From contig NZ_CP011340.1 in NCBI RefSeq assembly GCF_001278075.1, positions 7,065,501 through 7,129,500 of the forward strand: DNA of 64,000 nt, given 5' to 3'. Numbering within the stretch: position 1 is the first letter of the stretch; the number at the start of each line of letters is the position of its first letter. Under the pieces are notes generated by a model. The model saw only the letters and a list, made by a program, of their open reading frames with translations. It ran no database searches and was not told the origin of the DNA. This stretch comes from Streptomyces pristinaespiralis (GTDB lineage: Bacteria; Actinomycetota; Actinomycetes; Streptomycetales; Streptomycetaceae). The position numbers were made by a program, and so were the translations under genes. Below, piece by piece: positions 62,801-64,000 of this stretch.

Positions 62801-64000
62801 CGCGGCGGACGACGCACGCCGCACCGCCCGCGCCCTGCGGGCGGAGCGCGCCGAGATCGCCGGAGCGCCGGAGAGCCTGCCGGAGCCGGACGACCGGACC
62901 CCGCGCCCCTCGCTGCCCGCGCTGCGCGAGGCGTACCGCGCGGCCTCCCAGCTCTACGAGAAGGTGGGCGTCGGAGCGGACCTGCGCGCCGAACAGGCCC
63001 GCGCCGAGAGCGACGAGAGCGCCGCCCTCGCCGAACTCGACCGGCTCACCAACAAGGTCCGCACCCGCGCCGCCCAGCTCCTGGAAGGCACGGACGGCGC
63101 CGACGGCCCCTCCCGCCAGGCGGCCGTCGTCCGCGCCGAGGCCCTGGTGCAGATGCTGGAGACGCGTGCCTCCGAGGCCAGCGAGAAGCTGGGCCGGCTG
63201 CGCGGCGAGGCCGAACGGCTCGCCCCCGCCGACGGCGAGGCACACACCGCGCTGCCCGACGAACTCGTCCCGGCCGACGCCGAACACGCCCAGGCACTCC
63301 TGCGCACGGCCACCGCGGGACTGGCCGCCTGCAACGACACGCTGGAGACGGCCCGCGCCGCACACGCCGGACTTCTCCACGCCCACCGGGCAGCGGAGGA
63401 CGCGGCGGGCGGCTTCGACGAGACGGCCGCGCTCCTGCGGGACCTGCTGCGCGACCACCACCAGGACGACGAGCCGGCGCAGAGCCAGGAGCCGTACCCC
63501 GGCACCCTGGAGGAGGCACGCCACTCCGCTGCCGAGGCACGCCGCTCGCTGCGCGGATGCGCCGCCGACCTGTCCACCGCGGAGGCGGCGGTACGGGAGG
63601 CGAGCGACGTGCTCGTACGGCACGCCAACTCCACCCGCTACGAGCAGGTGCGCACCCCTGCCCGGCAGCAGATCCGCGAACTGCCCGCAGCCGCCCTGCC
63701 CGAGCACGCGGCCAAGTGGGCCGAGGCGTTCGCGCCCAGGCTGCGCGTGCTCACCGACGAGCTGGAGCAGCTCGAGCGCAACCGCGACACCATCGTCGAC
63801 CGGCTGCGCGGCCTCGTGGAGTCAGCGCTCGCGACGCTCCGTTCGGCCCAGCGGCTCTCCCGCCTGCCGGAAGGGCTCGGCGAGTGGTCGGGGCAGGAGT
63901 TCCTGCGGATCCGCTTCGAGGAGCCGGACCAGGCGACCCTCGCGGAGCGGCTCGGCGAGGTCATCGACGAGGCGACCCGCGCGGCGGTCAAGAAGAACTC
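59817..64000 (+). CDS. giant SMC/MukB/JetC-like ATPase, 3' end outside the window
   Basis: At least 1394 residues visible. The ATPase head begins MYELSRVRLYSIGP; Walker A is LFLENGGGKSVLL (about residues 61-73), followed by DDCGHVALEWQ. Residues about 290-700 are Ala/Glu/Arg-rich coiled coil. A globular hinge-like block (about 715-835: LPPGPDVLATVEYLGEHGIP, PGWRYLAQSVDP, GVVITDPAS) is followed by a second coiled coil (about 835-1350). No CxxC zinc hook is present, which argues against Rad50/SbcC. The C-terminal head (signature and Walker B) lies beyond 64000. It is 40 bases after the preceding gene and clearly co-transcribed. Confidence 0.88.
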   Translation, partial: MYELSRVRLYSIGPAGARYADTVLDLRGVGEPVPDPAPTQAEFFEEEPVGPPRRPAPAGVLFLENGGGKSVLLKLIFSVMLPGHRNTLGGASSGVLRKFLLADDCGHVALEWQHTLTGELVVVGKVSEWRGRQVSNDPRKFAEAWYSFRPGPGLGLDSLPVAESTAVRPPVEGVSGAQGRRRTMKGFRDAITEAGKAYPHLDVHWEEIHDRWNEHLGDLGLDPELFRYQREMNADEGEAAGLFAVKKDSDFTDLLLRAVTDTRDTDGLADLVSSFGNKLGRRAELNAERDFTAGSVDLLGRIVDAAEARTRARDVHAGAERRTRTLARRLSARAADERARAADLAQQVTAAAHTVTGAERERDRSSLVAAELAYRHASLALAAAEKGAAAQRRELIDARTLHSAWLAAEAVLRHRAAGDRSARVAAAIREAERDAAPALAARAKAAGDLVRALHTAAEDGERVANEEEERSRALQETGEAAHRDATVAATEAQRARSEIGHLRQRLSEVEQETAEAVRAGWLDDTAPDADPARAALAASDAEKTAVAGWDEAREAARSTAERAKEAAAAESRAELAAARAADAERAAEHAYEAERRAAESIAADERLADLLSLAPARLPVPVPSPRTAASDGRSTGADAADAGNVPAADGDAHADAPTGSGGRPGPRRTGQGPLTVEELDGFAGELRELLEQSVSSAERQLFDLRTAAADDARILGALGDGGLLPPGPDVLATVEYLGEHGIPALPGWRYLAQSVDPADHAAVLAARPELVDGVVITDPASHTRAREVLATAALLPRSAVAVGTAAALLAPVPQPGNAGGEEDVFLVPPNPAMHDEHAADEERHALRARAAARDEEIRVLAARLAADRSLAARLGAWRADCPPGMLAELAEGARTAREAAREAQQTLEEARTARAEAEEAAADAARVRDERQEAAQRARRVADALAGLAFRLRERAGWQVKLRELADEAAESEARAATCLERAKAADEDRRAAQRAADDARRTARALRAERAEIAGAPESLPEPDDRTPRPSLPALREAYRAASQLYEKVGVGADLRAEQARAESDESAALAELDRLTNKVRTRAAQLLEGTDGADGPSRQAAVVRAEALVQMLETRASEASEKLGRLRGEAERLAPADGEAHTALPDELVPADAEHAQALLRTATAGLAACNDTLETARAAHAGLLHAHRAAEDAAGGFDETAALLRDLLRDHHQDDEPAQSQEPYPGTLEEARHSAAEARRSLRGCAADLSTAEAAVREASDVLVRHANSTRYEQVRTPARQQIRELPAAALPEHAAKWAEAFAPRLRVLTDELEQLERNRDTIVDRLRGLVESALATLRSAQRLSRLPEGLGEWSGQEFLRIRFEEPDQATLAERLGEVIDEATRAAVKKN

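Noticed and set aside
59817..64000. Rad50/SbcC identity for the giant coiled-coil ATPase
   Set aside because: No CxxC zinc hook at the centre, no SbcD-type nuclease gene beside it, and two accessory subunit genes upstream instead.

Overview
The window is chromosomal DNA from a Streptomyces-type actinobacterium. GC content is very high with GC-rich third codon positions, GTG starts are frequent, and the gene set includes RbpA, GuaB1, Ppm1, a SigB/SigF-type sigma factor, a DasR-type chitinase promoter and a SigR-type promoter before rbpA. From memory, not checked here, rbpA and ppm1 lie close together in S. coelicolor too, so most of this looks like conserved core chromosome rather than an island. 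I see no rRNA, tRNA, CRISPR array, insertion sequence or phage.

Layout. 1-6252: a truncated MMPL exporter, ribulose-phosphate epimerase, a SorC-type regulator, GuaB1 (purine salvage) and a sigma factor. 6253-12156: an ATPase-fold protein, then an amino-acid module (permease, Lrp regulator, nitrilase-fold amidase, flavin monooxygenase) whose two promoter regions share a repeated GCGCAA motif. 12157-18648: a DUF5995 protein, a uracil/xanthine permease, a divergent MFS/ROK pair around a palindromic operator, and a GNAT fusion protein divergent from a TetR regulator. 18649-21591: a secreted GH18 chitinase with two DasR-like sites in its promoter, facing an FMN riboswitch. 21592-27518: riboflavin operon ribD-ribE-ribM-ribBA-ribH, continuing into hisE, hisG and a PH-domain membrane protein. 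27727-32123: two overlapping CNNM/CorC-type genes and an EccA-like TPR-AAA ATPase. 32124-41695: uridine-kinase-like protein, Tat-exported C39-like protein, a 49-residue membrane protein, acyl-CoA dehydrogenase, small hypotheticals, Lrp regulator, amidohydrolase, Ppm1 and FxsA. 41801-46950: a 24-bp perfect hairpin, RbpA, an MFS protein, a GDPD, and a YczE/MocR divergent pair. 46951-55515: a four-helix membrane protein, a membrane P-loop protein lacking the Walker A lysine with a tiny two-helix partner, ankyrin and HEAT-type proteins (the latter behind a cysteine-rich mini-ORF), and a GT4-GT4-SGNH operon. 55576-64000: an MFS transporter, then three co-directional genes ending in a very large SMC-like ATPase cut by the window edge.

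The strongest candidate for an under-described system is that last operon (57224 to beyond 64000). Its order and architecture (acidic helical 514-residue protein, 307-residue protein, giant coiled-coil ATPase with a central non-zinc hinge) are those of a kleisin-KITE-SMC complex such as MukBEF or Wadjet/JetABC. A fourth nuclease gene, if present, lies beyond the window. The FtsK-like protein with a degenerate P-loop, the polycysteine mini-ORF and the shared Lrp-type motif are secondary leads.
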